The notes under the pieces were generated by a model. It saw nothing but the letters and a program-made list of their open reading frames with translations. It was not told the DNA's origin and searched no databases. A stretch of 64,000 nt of DNA from Nitrospirota bacterium (GTDB taxonomy: Bacteria > Nitrospirota > Thermodesulfovibrionia > Thermodesulfovibrionales > UBA6898). The position numbers and the translations under genes were made by a program. The stretch is from assembly GCA_021783515.1 (NCBI GenBank), contig JAJXTV010000001.1:124001-188000 (forward strand). The letters run 5' to 3'. This document shows positions 54,661 to 63,948 of this stretch, piece after piece (the first letter of the stretch is position 1; the number at the start of each line of letters is the position of its first letter).

Positions 54661-55554
54661 CTATGCGCTCACTTTCTCAATAGTTGCCTTAGCATATTCT
54701 TCCGCCACTGCAATTGCGGCGCAACTGATAATATCAAGATTGCCGGCATAACTTGGCAGATAATCTCCACGTCCCTTAACTCTTACCATAATGACAATGC
54801 GATCGTTCTCCATCACGGGAGGAACTATTAGTTCATAACCGGGGACATAACACTGTATTTTCTTTACCATGCTGTCAATTGCATTTCTTAATTTCTCCAG
54901 GTAAGGCTTCTTAACTTTCGCAAATATGGTTGTTTGCATATCGACGCAAGGTTGAGCTGGGTTCAGGTTTAAAATTGCTTTGGCGTTATTGCACCCTGAA
55001 AATAATCTTATACCCTCTTCTGTAGTCTCAATGTACTCGTCAAGATTAATTCGGGTTGCAGCTCCGGCGCTCCTTGATGCTATTGTAGAGATTACTTCGA
55101 TATAGCTGACATCCTTATGGATTTGGCCTATAACATATGCAAGCGGGATGGAGGCCTGACCACCGCACGTAACCACATTAACGTCTTTGCAATGCAAGCA
55201 TTCCCGAAGATTTATTGCAGGGATAGCCATTGTGCCGACCCTAGAGGGAGTTAAATCAATCACAAATTTACCCAATTCATCCAAAATATTTGCATGATGC
55301 TTGTGATAGAGCGCAGAGGTAGCGTCAAATACAAGGTTACAGCAATCCGGATCTTTCATAATCACGTCTATGCTCAAGTCAGAAACCGGCACCCCAAGAC
55401 TTATTGCCTTCGTCATCCCCGGTGATGAAAGGCTGCGGCCAATAAAAAGGGCGCACTCCAAGTAGGAAGAACGTAAAACTTTTACCAATAAATCGGTGCC
55501 TATATTCCCGCTTCCCAGGATCGCGACCTTTAGTTTCTTATGGGGATCCTTCAT
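54661..55554 (-). CDS. acylating acetaldehyde dehydrogenase, DmpF/BphJ type
   Basis: 297 residues. Rossmann motif ILGSGNIGTDLL and nucleophile Cys130 (VTCGGQASIP). DmpF enzymes interconvert acetaldehyde and acetyl-CoA with NAD(H) and channel the aldehyde to or from DmpG. The stop is 3 bases from the aldolase start. In this context it probably reduces acetyl-CoA to supply acetaldehyde to the aldolase. AT-rich. Confidence 0.9.
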   Translation of the reverse strand: MKDPHKKLKVAILGSGNIGTDLLVKVLRSSYLECALFIGRSLSSPGMTKAISLGVPVSDLSIDVIMKDPDCCNLVFDATSALYHKHHANILDELGKFVIDLTPSRVGTMAIPAINLRECLHCKDVNVVTCGGQASIPLAYVIGQIHKDVSYIEVISTIASRSAGAATRINLDEYIETTEEGIRLFSGCNNAKAILNLNPAQPCVDMQTTIFAKVKKPYLEKLRNAIDSMVKKIQCYVPGYELIVPPVMENDRIVIMVRVKGRGDYLPSYAGNLDIISCAAIAVAEEYAKATIEKVSA

Positions 55555-55584
55555 AACGCTAATATTTCATCATGGGTATGTAAG

Positions 55585-57372
55585 CTACAATATCTTGTCA
55601 TATACGCAATTGGCCAAATACTCATCTCGCGACAAAAAAGGAAACATATCATCATATGGCATAGAAATCATTCTTCCATCTTCCATTCTTTTAGATGCAA
55701 CTCTTGGCATAAGCAACTGTTTTGATAGCGTCATAACTTCGCAGAGTAATGGCTCCTGATCTTTAGTAATTGCATCTAATTGTTTATCCAACTCTCTCAG
55801 CTTTGATATCTTGATATAATGAATGCCATACGCATTCGCTATCTTTTTCATATTCGGGAAACTAACCCCCGTTGTCGGACTCTCTCCGATAAATCTTCCT
55901 TCCATAAAATTCTGCTGAGTATGCCTGATGAGTAAATATCCATTATTATTGAAGAGTATGATCTTAATAGGGAGCTTATTGTGTACTATTGTCTGGAGTT
56001 CCTGAATGTTCATCTGTATGGAACCATCACCAGTTATACAGTATACGTTCTTCCCTGATGCTCCAACGGCAACACCAAGCGAAGCAGGCATATACCCCAT
56101 CGTTGATAAACCGCCCGTAATGATATGCCGTTGACCGCGCTTTACTTTAAATGCTTGGCCGTGTACATGAAAGCAGGAACCTGTATCCACAACAAAGATA
56201 TCCTCTGCAGACATTTTCTCAGAGAAAAGTGTCATAAAATGATAAGAGTTTATCCCTTCTTTCTCATTTTTATACTCAGGAATGTCTACAGGATATTTAT
56301 ATTTCCACGTCTGGGTTTGATCGATCCATTCTTGATTATCAAAACGGTAATTTTTGAGAGCTTGCCTTAACATGTTAATAAAAAGACCGGCATCAGCTTG
56401 TATTGCAATATCAGCAACAATCGATGGTTTTGCTAATTCGCTTTCGTCTATATCAACGATAATTTTCTTTGCATGTGGCGCAAAATGTTGATAATCGTGT
56501 CCAACTAATCCGATGCCCAATCGGCAACCTATAACTATCAATAAATCAGCATTCTGAATTGTGAAATTTGCAGGCCTGTCCCCATATGTTCCAGGCCTTC
56601 CCACAAAAAGATGATGATCATATTCGATCAAATCCATGCCTAACCGAGAGGTGAGTACGGGGATATTTAATGCGTTAACAAGTTCTCGTACAGTTGCCTC
56701 GGCGCCGGAAAGACGAACACCTGCACCGAGCAACAAACAAGGTCTTCTGCAATGGTGCAGAGCTTTCATAACGTTTTCAACTTGATGTGCAATCAATTCT
56801 GTATGTACAGTTTCCGGTCTAGGACAAAATCCAGCATATTCATCGGGATCAAACAGAGCACCTTGTATATCTATGGGACATTCTATCCAGACAGGACCAA
56901 CTGGGGGAGTTTTGGCAATATATATGCACTTCTCGATTTCTTGCTTTACTTTTGTCACATCATCAAGCATTACCGCATACTTAGTGACCTGCTTGAATAT
57001 AGGCAATGTATTGAACCCCTGAAGCGCAAACTGCCTCGGACCCGCCACAGTTGCTTGCGAAACTTTTGCTTGACCTGCAACGATAATACACGGGGCGCGA
57101 TCCACATAGGCTCCCACAACTCCGGTCAAGGTATTTAATGCAGCAGGGCCTGCTGTAACATATACCGCTCCAATTCTGTTCGTATACCTGCCATACGCTT
57201 CTGCAGCCATTGTGGCAGCCTGTTCGTGGTGGCAACAGATAAACTTTTGCTCTTTGTGCAGTAACAAGGCATCAGTAAGATGCATTATCATGCCGCCCGT
57301 AACAAGGAAAGCATATTCAGCCCCTGCTTTATATAACTTATCTATTATAAAGTCTGCAACTCTGATTTGCAT
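55585..57372 (-). CDS. ThDP-dependent enzyme (acetolactate synthase-like / YerE-like)
   Basis: 595 residues from ATG 57372, which has GAGGGG 10 bases upstream (the longer frame starts with TTG inside the transketolase fragment). PYR domain with catalytic Glu50 (HHEQAA), central domain, PP domain with ThDP/Mg motif GDGSIQMN (448-451) to NNN (475-477). Closest in type to acetohydroxyacid synthase large subunits, which include YerE, the enzyme that adds a two-carbon unit to CDP-4-keto-3,6-dideoxyglucose in yersiniose synthesis. With the adjacent aldolase it may use a longer 2-oxoacid. AT-rich. No small subunit gene is nearby, arguing against branched-chain amino acid synthesis. Confidence 0.88.
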   Translation of the reverse strand: MQIRVADFIIDKLYKAGAEYAFLVTGGMIMHLTDALLLHKEQKFICCHHEQAATMAAEAYGRYTNRIGAVYVTAGPAALNTLTGVVGAYVDRAPCIIVAGQAKVSQATVAGPRQFALQGFNTLPIFKQVTKYAVMLDDVTKVKQEIEKCIYIAKTPPVGPVWIECPIDIQGALFDPDEYAGFCPRPETVHTELIAHQVENVMKALHHCRRPCLLLGAGVRLSGAEATVRELVNALNIPVLTSRLGMDLIEYDHHLFVGRPGTYGDRPANFTIQNADLLIVIGCRLGIGLVGHDYQHFAPHAKKIIVDIDESELAKPSIVADIAIQADAGLFINMLRQALKNYRFDNQEWIDQTQTWKYKYPVDIPEYKNEKEGINSYHFMTLFSEKMSAEDIFVVDTGSCFHVHGQAFKVKRGQRHIITGGLSTMGYMPASLGVAVGASGKNVYCITGDGSIQMNIQELQTIVHNKLPIKIILFNNNGYLLIRHTQQNFMEGRFIGESPTTGVSFPNMKKIANAYGIHYIKISKLRELDKQLDAITKDQEPLLCEVMTLSKQLLMPRVASKRMEDGRMISMPYDDMFPFLSRDEYLANCVYDKIL

Positions 57373-57386
57373 ATTGTTATAGCCCC

Positions 57387-57575
57387 TCAATTAAAATTAA
57401 GATATATTCGGTATGCCTTGAGAACAAAGCTATGATTTTCTACATTCATAATGCCGAAGTATAATACTGCCACAATATCTACAAATGATAATGCAGAACT
57501 GATATTTACTATGAATGCTTTCCCATGCATTTCAACACGTTTCTTTATGGCAAGTGAGTCAAATTTACTCTGCAA
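57387..57575 (-). pseudogene. decayed transketolase N-terminal fragment
   Basis: The 62-residue frame (TTG start) contains IKKRVEMHGKAF...SSALSFVDIVAVLYFGIMN, matching the first ~45 residues of transketolase N-terminal subunits (typically KxGHxGGSLS.vDILaVLYFgvMN), but the catalytic GH segment is replaced by FIVN and similarity ends after NVENHSFVL. It abuts the ThDP gene. Probably a remnant left by recombination, though a short expressed peptide is not excluded. Confidence 0.6.
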
Positions 57576-57588
57576 TTGATCATCATAG

Positions 57589-58575
57589 TCAATACATGAA
57601 ATCCCTGTACCACTCTATGGTTTCCTTAAGTCCGTCCTGAAGCGAATATCTCGGTGACCATCCCAAGACTTTTTTTGCTTTCTGCGCAGACAGATACTGG
57701 CGGTGAATCTCGTTTCTGCTCTCGTTAAGGATTACCGGCTCCGCGGCGGCTCCCATTATTTCGATAATCATACGCACGAGTTCACTAACTGTCACCTGAA
57801 GTTCATTGCTGAAGTTGAAGCTCTCTCCAGCAATGTCGGCCTCGAACATCTTCTCGGCGAGAAACTTATACGTATGAGCTCCGTCCTTGACATAAAAGTA
57901 ATCCCGTATATATGAGCCGTCGCTTCTGATGGTAGGCGGTTCGCCCTTTAGAATCGATCGGATTGTCCCCGGTATGATGCGATTAAAGTTCAGGTCTCCG
58001 GGGCCGAAGAAATTGCCGCATCTGGTAACGCACAGCGGGAGCCGGTACGTGCGGTAGTAGGAGGATGCGATAAGGTCTGCACAACTCTTAGAAACATCAT
58101 AGGGATGGTTGCCTTGCAGGGGCATCTCTTCATTGTAAGGGAGGACCTGCTGCTCCCCGTATGCCTTATCACTCGAAGCGACCACCACCCCTCTTACAAG
58201 TCCCGGGTTGCGCCTGCATGCTTCAAGCAGATTATAGGTTCCGCGAATGTTGCTTTCAAAGGTTGAAAGCGGGTTCCTGTTGGCCGTCCCAACGATCGTC
58301 TGGGCGCCCAAATGGAACACCACTTCTATCTCGTATTCATTGATGATCCGTTCGAGGAGGTGATAATCTTCAAGACAACCGTTCACGACCGTCAGCAGAT
58401 CATCTATATATCTGAACTCTTCCGATCCGCTCCAGAGAATAGACCGGGACAGCCCATCCCTCACAAGCGCAACGGCATTAGCTCCCTCGTCGATAAGATA
58501 CTTTGTGAGCCATGACCCTACTAGCCCCGTTGCTCCCGTAATGAAAACGTTCCTGTCTCTCCAAAAATCGCTCAT
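57589..58575 (-). CDS. rfbG: CDP-glucose 4,6-dehydratase
   Basis: 328 residues from ATG 58575, overlapping the rfbF stop as ATGA; the longer frame (to 58590) lies within rfbF. Extended [23 protein letters not shown] and YDVSK (Tyr-x3-Lys). Partnered with rfbF, so it should convert CDP-glucose to CDP-4-keto-6-deoxyglucose, the substrate of RfbH. Its FWRDR N-terminus fits the shorter class of such dehydratases. Confidence 0.85.
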   Translation of the reverse strand: MSDFWRDRNVFITGATGLVGSWLTKYLIDEGANAVALVRDGLSRSILWSGSEEFRYIDDLLTVVNGCLEDYHLLERIINEYEIEVVFHLGAQTIVGTANRNPLSTFESNIRGTYNLLEACRRNPGLVRGVVVASSDKAYGEQQVLPYNEEMPLQGNHPYDVSKSCADLIASSYYRTYRLPLCVTRCGNFFGPGDLNFNRIIPGTIRSILKGEPPTIRSDGSYIRDYFYVKDGAHTYKFLAEKMFEADIAGESFNFSNELQVTVSELVRMIIEIMGAAAEPVILNESRNEIHRQYLSAQKAKKVLGWSPRYSLQDGLKETIEWYRDFMY

Positions 58576-59342
58576 TCCCAGGCAACCCAAGGTCTGTATC
58601 CTTCATCCCATTGCTTATTGAAAGTCTCGACCTCTTTGAAGGTATCCATGCACTGCCAAAAACCCTCATGCTTATACACCGCCAACCGGCTCGCGGCGGC
58701 AAGATTCCTCAGCGGCTCCTGTTCAAAAACACTTTTATCATCGAGATACCGGAAAACATCCCGACTGCACACAAAGAAGCCTCCGTTTATCAACCCCCGG
58801 AGCACGGGCTTCTCAAGAAAAGATTTGGCGACGTCATTCTGCACATCGAGGACACCGAACCGTGAAGGAGGGTGAACCCCTGTAATAGTCGCGGTCTTGC
58901 CGTGCAGTCGGTGGAATTCGTAAAGAGAGTGGATATCGATATCAGCAACGGCATCCCCGTACGTAAGGAAAAAATCATCGCCCTCAACATATTTCTCTAT
59001 TTTCTTTATCCTGCCCCCGGTCTCCGTCTCAAGACCGGTATCGGCAAAAGTAATTTTCCACTCGTCAAGGCTGTGAACGTGGTGAGTTATCGTCCCCTTT
59101 CCCCTTCCGAGTTCGAGAGTAAAGTCATTGGCCAGCCACTCAAAATGCATGAAGTATTCCTTTATCAAAGCCCCCTTATATCCCAGACAAAGGATAAACT
59201 CATTAATACCGTAATGGGAATAGATCTTCATGATGTGCCACAGGACCGGCATTCCGCCGATTTCCACCAGGGGTTTCGGCTTAAACTCCGTTTCCTCCCG
59301 CATCCGGGTTCCTTTGCCGCCACATAAAATTACTGCCTGCAT
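58572..59342 (-). CDS. rfbF: glucose-1-phosphate cytidylyltransferase
   Basis: 256 residues. [30 protein letters not shown] is the nucleotidyltransferase signature specific to RfbF; also [10 protein letters not shown] and [12 protein letters not shown] near the end. Makes CDP-glucose from CTP and glucose 1-phosphate. ATG with GAGGAGG upstream and an AT-rich promoter-like stretch (GATAAAAT) before it, so it may begin the CDP-sugar operon. Confidence 0.95.
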   Translation of the reverse strand: MQAVILCGGKGTRMREETEFKPKPLVEIGGMPVLWHIMKIYSHYGINEFILCLGYKGALIKEYFMHFEWLANDFTLELGRGKGTITHHVHSLDEWKITFADTGLETETGGRIKKIEKYVEGDDFFLTYGDAVADIDIHSLYEFHRLHGKTATITGVHPPSRFGVLDVQNDVAKSFLEKPVLRGLINGGFFVCSRDVFRYLDDKSVFEQEPLRNLAAASRLAVYKHEGFWQCMDTFKEVETFNKQWDEGYRPWVAWE

Positions 59343-59436
59343 CGACCTCCTCTTAATGCAAGTATTTTATCATAAATCATAGCGATGCTCCCACGGACAA
59401 ACCACTGCCTTCCCGCAATATGGGGGCTGAAGCATG

Positions 59437-61002
59437 TCAGTCATCTCTGGGCGATTCTTCGATTCTGCTGATAATTTTGCCGGCCCATTGTTTTCCCGGC
59501 GCGACCCTCCGCACTATTGCACCCAAAAGCGCGGCATCCTCCCTCTCGAAGCTTCGGGTAACAAAAAGCATCACAACGTATCCTGCAAGAAAGAGAAGAA
59601 AATAGAGAGGAATCATCCAGGAAAAAAGCGGGAGGTTTTTTGCCAGGGCATAAATCGACAATCCCATAATCACAGAACCCAGAACAGGCTTAATGTAACC
59701 GCCGGTAAAAGGGTTGGTCCCGTTCATACGGTACAGGATGAGGGATATGATGACATTAAGCGCAAAATAGGAAACCAGGGTGGCAACCGATGCACCCGCG
59801 GCGCCATAGCCGCAAATTTTTATCAGGACATAGTTCAGAAGCACATTGAGCAATGTGCCGAATATCGATACCAGCATAAGGTCCCTGGATCTTCCCATTA
59901 TGATCATGAGCACCCCATTTGCTCCCAGAAAGGCATGAAATAAAAAACAGAGGGAAAGTATCCGGAGCGTCGCGGTCGAATCGACAAAGCGGCTGCCGAA
60001 AAGAAATGTAATCGTCATCTCCGGAAAGAAGAACAGTACGAAAAAAATAGGGAGAGTGGCAGCAAAATTCCATTTTGTGAGAGTCTGGTAAGTCCTGTTC
60101 AACTCGCCGAACTGTTTCCTGACAAGCATTTCTCCGGCTATGGGCATGTACGCAAATTCCAAGGCTCCCAAAGGAAAAATCAGCAGTCTGGCAAGTGACA
60201 TACCGATATTGTACACGCCTACTTCCGAGGAACTCGCATACCGGCCCAGCATGATGGTGTCGCACCACATAAGGACTATGCCCGATACGGTCGCGATGAG
60301 AAGAGGAGCGGAAAAAGTCAGCAGTTCCTTGCCATATTTCCCGGCCTTCACTGCGAACGGATTAAGCCGCAGCCTCCTTGAATGATACGTGACGGCAGCG
60401 ACGCAGACAATCGCCATGGCGGCCACATAAGCGTACACAATACTAACAAAGGGCAGGCTCAAGGACGAAAAAATAAAGACCAGGATCAGAAAGCAAAGAG
60501 GCTGCCCGACATCAAAGATAAAAACCCTCGGAGTTATTATGTTGTAACCTCTGAAAATTCCTCCGATAATAGTCGCAACTACAGAGCACGGAACAAAAAG
60601 GGCGATCCCCTTTATAGATGCCTCCACCTCAGGCTTATAAAATACATATCGCGCGATCGCGCCCGACAGAAAAAAAAGAGAAACAAAAAAGAATAAGCCC
60701 GAGAATAGACCAAGCTTGATGGCTGCACTGCTGACGAGATCGGCGTCTCTTCCCTTCTTCTCTGCCAGAAAAATCGAGAGATATCGGGAAACACCCTCCT
60801 GTATTCCGAGACTCCCTAAAATAGATGTCACCCCCGCTAACGCCACTGCGATTGAATATACACCGAATTCTTCCTTTGTAATGCTTCGTACTACGAGGAT
60901 CTTGGCAGCAAACCAGAGCAAGATGCTTGTCACCATTCCGATAAGCACCACAACGCTGCCTTTGACGGTAGTCCTTAGCGAAGAATTGACTATCTCGGAC
61001 AT
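59437..61002 (-). CDS. oligosaccharide flippase (Wzx family)
   Basis: 521 residues with 12-14 membrane helices, MATE/MOP-type. N-terminal VVVLIGMVTSILLWFAAKILVVRSITKEEFGVYSIA and SLGIQEGVSRYLS are typical Wzx signatures. Exports lipid-linked repeat units of the surface glycan. Located directly upstream of rfbF. No obvious Wzy polymerase is identifiable in the window. Confidence 0.9.
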   Translation of the reverse strand: MSEIVNSSLRTTVKGSVVVLIGMVTSILLWFAAKILVVRSITKEEFGVYSIAVALAGVTSILGSLGIQEGVSRYLSIFLAEKKGRDADLVSSAAIKLGLFSGLFFFVSLFFLSGAIARYVFYKPEVEASIKGIALFVPCSVVATIIGGIFRGYNIITPRVFIFDVGQPLCFLILVFIFSSLSLPFVSIVYAYVAAMAIVCVAAVTYHSRRLRLNPFAVKAGKYGKELLTFSAPLLIATVSGIVLMWCDTIMLGRYASSSEVGVYNIGMSLARLLIFPLGALEFAYMPIAGEMLVRKQFGELNRTYQTLTKWNFAATLPIFFVLFFFPEMTITFLFGSRFVDSTATLRILSLCFLFHAFLGANGVLMIIMGRSRDLMLVSIFGTLLNVLLNYVLIKICGYGAAGASVATLVSYFALNVIISLILYRMNGTNPFTGGYIKPVLGSVIMGLSIYALAKNLPLFSWMIPLYFLLFLAGYVVMLFVTRSFEREDAALLGAIVRRVAPGKQWAGKIISRIEESPRDD

Positions 61003-61102
61003 CTGTAATTATAGCAGCATCCCACCCTATGGGTTAATAATGGAACTGCAGGGAAAGTCCCTCTCCCCGTAGCTGTCTGCACACACACACTGATGGCAAA
61101 GA

Positions 61103-63052
61103 TCATCGCGAAAGACCCCGTACTTCTACAGCCGACTCCGCCTTCTTTTCGAGAGAATCAATAAAACGTCCTTCTTCGCCCCCTGCAGTCTTGAGCGTCC
61201 CAAGCAGCGAAAGCGCCTCCTCCTTCCTGCCGTCTTGCAAAAGAAAAGCTATGTACGGCCACAGGAATTTTCTGGGATTCCCCGCCGAAAAAGCCAACGC
61301 GTAAAACTTATCTCCTGCTCTTTCATCCCCTTGTCTTTTAAGAAGGCCCCCATAAATCATGGTGTTAAGGCTGTATTCGGCGTCCAATTCCTCTTCCATG
61401 AAATCATTACGAAAAGGCTGTTCCAAAACACGTTCATAATTTATTTTGGGATATTCCTTCATAAACCGTACCCTCGTATCTTTCTCGAATTCCTCCGCGT
61501 CTCTTCCTTTCGGCCAGAGCCCCACCGACAAAACGTACGGATAATACTCATAGAACTGGGTTACCATCATTGTCATGGTCAGCGGGTTACTGGCAAAAAG
61601 TTTTCCCTTAAGGGCAAACTCTTCGTTGATCTGTTTCACCGAACTCTTGCTTGTCTCATAAAAAGCGGGAAACAGCCTGCTGTATTTCCAGGGGGGGGAG
61701 CTCTCCAGGCCGTAAATGTCCTTTTTGCCGCCGGTATTGATTACAAGAACGTCCTCGCGAAGCCTTTCCACCATCCTCATGTAAAAGGTTATAAACATGG
61801 CATTGTCGCTGTTATTCATAAGAAGACTGCTTACGGGCAGGACGGAAAGCATGTCTCTCCCGTAGTCATAGGCGATAGGCGCCTTATACGTGTCAACCAG
61901 CCGGTAAGAGTACGGAAGCAACGCAAGAGGCAGGGAAACCAGTGCGTAAGGAGCAACGCGATGGAGGAGCCCACTGGAAAGCCTTCCGGCCCATTCGAGT
62001 GCCAGGGCGAAACCTGCAGCCACGAGACAATAAAGAATCGGGATCGCGGGCAGAAAATATACTGAAATCACCTCAACGTCCTGACCGCTCAGGTCTTTCG
62101 AGCCCCAGACCATCCTGCCCAGAAGGAAAAACCAGACGAGTATCGCAAATACAAAGTACCCGAAGACCTTTTTCTTCTTCCAAAGGCTGAAGAAGCCCGC
62201 AAAAAGAAACGGCAGCACCGGCCTCATATTGGGGTAGACGAAACCAAGGATGCTGTTTTTCGCTCCGTAGAGCCAGGGGACTCCCAGTGAAAGGCCCTGA
62301 GCCAGGGCCTGAGAAGTGGAGGAGTGAGAACCGCTGTAATCTTGCCTCAAAAGCACCCTCACGAAATCGTGCCAGGACCCCGCAAAGGAATAAAGGATCA
62401 GCCCCCCGGAGTGGACCATCGCAACCGAGCGCAGATAAAGAAGGGAATTCACGGAAAAACCGAGCAGGAAAAATAGAGTGCCCAGCGGGACCCATTGCAT
62501 CCTCACCTCCTTCCACCGTACCGCAATGGGGAAGAGAAAGACGAGCCCCATGAATCCCATGGTATGATGGTTCCCCATTCCGAGACCTATTGTAAAGAGT
62601 CCCAGCAGGCCGTACCTGAAAAGGCTCTTTCCCTCGAGGATCAGGAGTCCGAGCATGAAGACTGCCATGACCAGAAAACCGTTGAGCACATAAGCCTCGG
62701 CCTTCAGCGACTCGGTGAAAAAGACGGGGGAGATGCAGCAGGTGACCGCCGAAGCCCAGGAGGCATAGACGTTTCCCGTCAGCATCATGGACACCCGGAA
62801 GACCAGCAGGCAGGCAAGCGTTGCGAAGATTGCACTTACGAGGTTGGTCTTCATCGCAACGTTACCGAATGGCAGGAAGGTCAGCAACTTGCCCAGGAGC
62901 ACAAAGAGGGGATAGCCAGGGGGATGGGCTGACCCCAGGGAAAAGGAAGCCGCGGAAAAAAGGCTACTGTCTCCCACATAGATGGACGTACAAAGCCCCG
63001 AAAGAGTTATGAGGAATACGACTAGAATGAGAACATAGTCGCTAATCTTCAC
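61103..63052 (-). CDS. DUF2723 polytopic membrane protein (GT-C-like)
   Basis: 649 residues from GTG 63052, with GGAGG 7 bases upstream; TTG 63088 is the longest frame. At least ten helices; the first outer loop holds DSSLFSAASFSLGSAHPPGYPLF, the DUF2723 signature related to protein O-mannosyltransferases. The C-terminus is soluble and helical, TPR-like (DERAGDKFYALAFSAGNP). Likely transfers lipid-linked sugars to a protein or lipid. Upstream neighbour is the second pilin. Confidence 0.85.
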   Translation of the reverse strand: MKISDYVLILVVFLITLSGLCTSIYVGDSSLFSAASFSLGSAHPPGYPLFVLLGKLLTFLPFGNVAMKTNLVSAIFATLACLLVFRVSMMLTGNVYASWASAVTCCISPVFFTESLKAEAYVLNGFLVMAVFMLGLLILEGKSLFRYGLLGLFTIGLGMGNHHTMGFMGLVFLFPIAVRWKEVRMQWVPLGTLFFLLGFSVNSLLYLRSVAMVHSGGLILYSFAGSWHDFVRVLLRQDYSGSHSSTSQALAQGLSLGVPWLYGAKNSILGFVYPNMRPVLPFLFAGFFSLWKKKKVFGYFVFAILVWFFLLGRMVWGSKDLSGQDVEVISVYFLPAIPILYCLVAAGFALALEWAGRLSSGLLHRVAPYALVSLPLALLPYSYRLVDTYKAPIAYDYGRDMLSVLPVSSLLMNNSDNAMFITFYMRMVERLREDVLVINTGGKKDIYGLESSPPWKYSRLFPAFYETSKSSVKQINEEFALKGKLFASNPLTMTMMVTQFYEYYPYVLSVGLWPKGRDAEEFEKDTRVRFMKEYPKINYERVLEQPFRNDFMEEELDAEYSLNTMIYGGLLKRQGDERAGDKFYALAFSAGNPRKFLWPYIAFLLQDGRKEEALSLLGTLKTAGGEEGRFIDSLEKKAESAVEVRGLSR

Positions 63053-63222
63053 ATCTTCCTCCGGGGAAATTTTTTGGGAGCAGAGCAACGATCTCCGGGA
63101 ATCTTCGCCTGCCCGTCAACCAGAAGAAACAACCTTGATATGCAATGATATTGCTCCCCCCGTCGGATACCGTCTGCGTTCTTCATAGCACCCTTGTCTT
63201 TCATGCCGGTCGGCCACCTTGC

Positions 63223-63257
63223 AAAAAAGGGGCGGATACCGAGCCGGTATCCGCCCC
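63223..63257 (-). terminator. Rho-independent terminator of the pilin gene
   Basis: A perfect 12-base stem (GGGGCGGATACC with GGTATCCGCCCC), a 5-base loop and a run of six U on the minus strand (63223-63228), 25 bases after the pilin stop. The most clear-cut terminator in the window; it isolates the pilin transcript from the downstream DUF2723 gene. Confidence 0.92.
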
Positions 63258-63282
63258 GTCGGGAGTATCCTCCCGTGATGAA

Positions 63283-63798
63283 TCAGTCGGCAGACAGAAT
63301 CTTGGTGTAAAGGAAGTTACTCTTCCCGTCAAAGACAGACATGATAATGCCCTGGATCGCGCTGTTGTCGGAGGGAACCGCGGAGAGCATGATCTCGCCC
63401 GGTGTGTTGGTATTCGCAATCCACATATTTTTTCCGCCCCACGGGGATTTGTCCTGCTGGTTTCTGGCGCTTACAAACTGGGCAACAACGCCTGTGTCGG
63501 CCAGAGAGCTATTGGTCATATCACCTGCACTCGACACCTGCCCGTCCCAGTTCGTATCAACCTCGTAAAGGCTGCCTTGCGCCGTTCCGGATTTCTTTGC
63601 AGCCGTAAGCCATCCCTGAAGCTCCGGCTCGGACGAGGTCGCCGTCCTCTGGATCGCGCCTTTTCTGCCTCTTTCCTGCATGCCGATATAGCCCGGGATG
63701 GCGATAGCAGCGAGAATACCGATGATCGCCACAACGATCAGGAGTTCGATAAGCGTAAAACCTTTCTGCTCCTTCAAATTATTTACTGCCTTAAACAT
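63283..63798 (-). CDS. type IV pilin
   Basis: 171 residues. A 13-residue leader ends at Gly, then FTLIELLIVVAIIGILAAIAIP. The globular region has no Cys, unlike the pilin at 37772. It contains DTNWDGQVSSAGD, resembling an EF-hand/dockerin-type calcium loop. AGGAGG ribosome site, strong terminator and sigma-54 promoter-like element, so it is probably a highly regulated single-gene unit and a candidate major pilin. Confidence 0.93.
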   Translation of the reverse strand: MFKAVNNLKEQKGFTLIELLIVVAIIGILAAIAIPGYIGMQERGRKGAIQRTATSSEPELQGWLTAAKKSGTAQGSLYEVDTNWDGQVSSAGDMTNSSLADTGVVAQFVSARNQQDKSPWGGKNMWIANTNTPGEIMLSAVPSDNSAIQGIIMSVFDGKSNFLYTKILSAD

Positions 63799-63930
63799 GT
63801 TCCTTCCTCCTTTTTTTGATTATTACGAACAAATTATTACGACCAAGGGTCGGCATTGCCCAAAAACTGAAAGAGTAGCTCTTTTTCACCTCCTCGTTGG
63901 TAATTCACCAATAAATCCTTGTCTCTCAAT

Positions 63931-63948
63931 AAAGCACTTTTTATGCCA
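63931..63948 (-). promoter_or_regulatory. sigma-54 (-24/-12) promoter candidate for pilin gene
   Basis: On the minus strand TGGCATAAAAAGTGCTTT has GG and GC separated by exactly 10 bases, matching the TGGCAC-N5-TTGCA layout with minor changes. It ends 132 bases before the pilin start codon. Pilin genes in many bacteria are sigma-54/PilR dependent. Confidence 0.6.

Noticed and set aside
53647-55554. Part of an aromatic meta-cleavage catabolic operon
   Set aside because: No dioxygenase, hydrolase or hydratase genes accompany the DmpF/DmpG pair; all neighbours are glycan genes.
55585-57372. Acetolactate synthase of branched-chain amino acid synthesis (ilvB)
   Set aside because: No regulatory subunit or other ilv gene is nearby, and the gene lies among CDP-sugar and aldolase genes.
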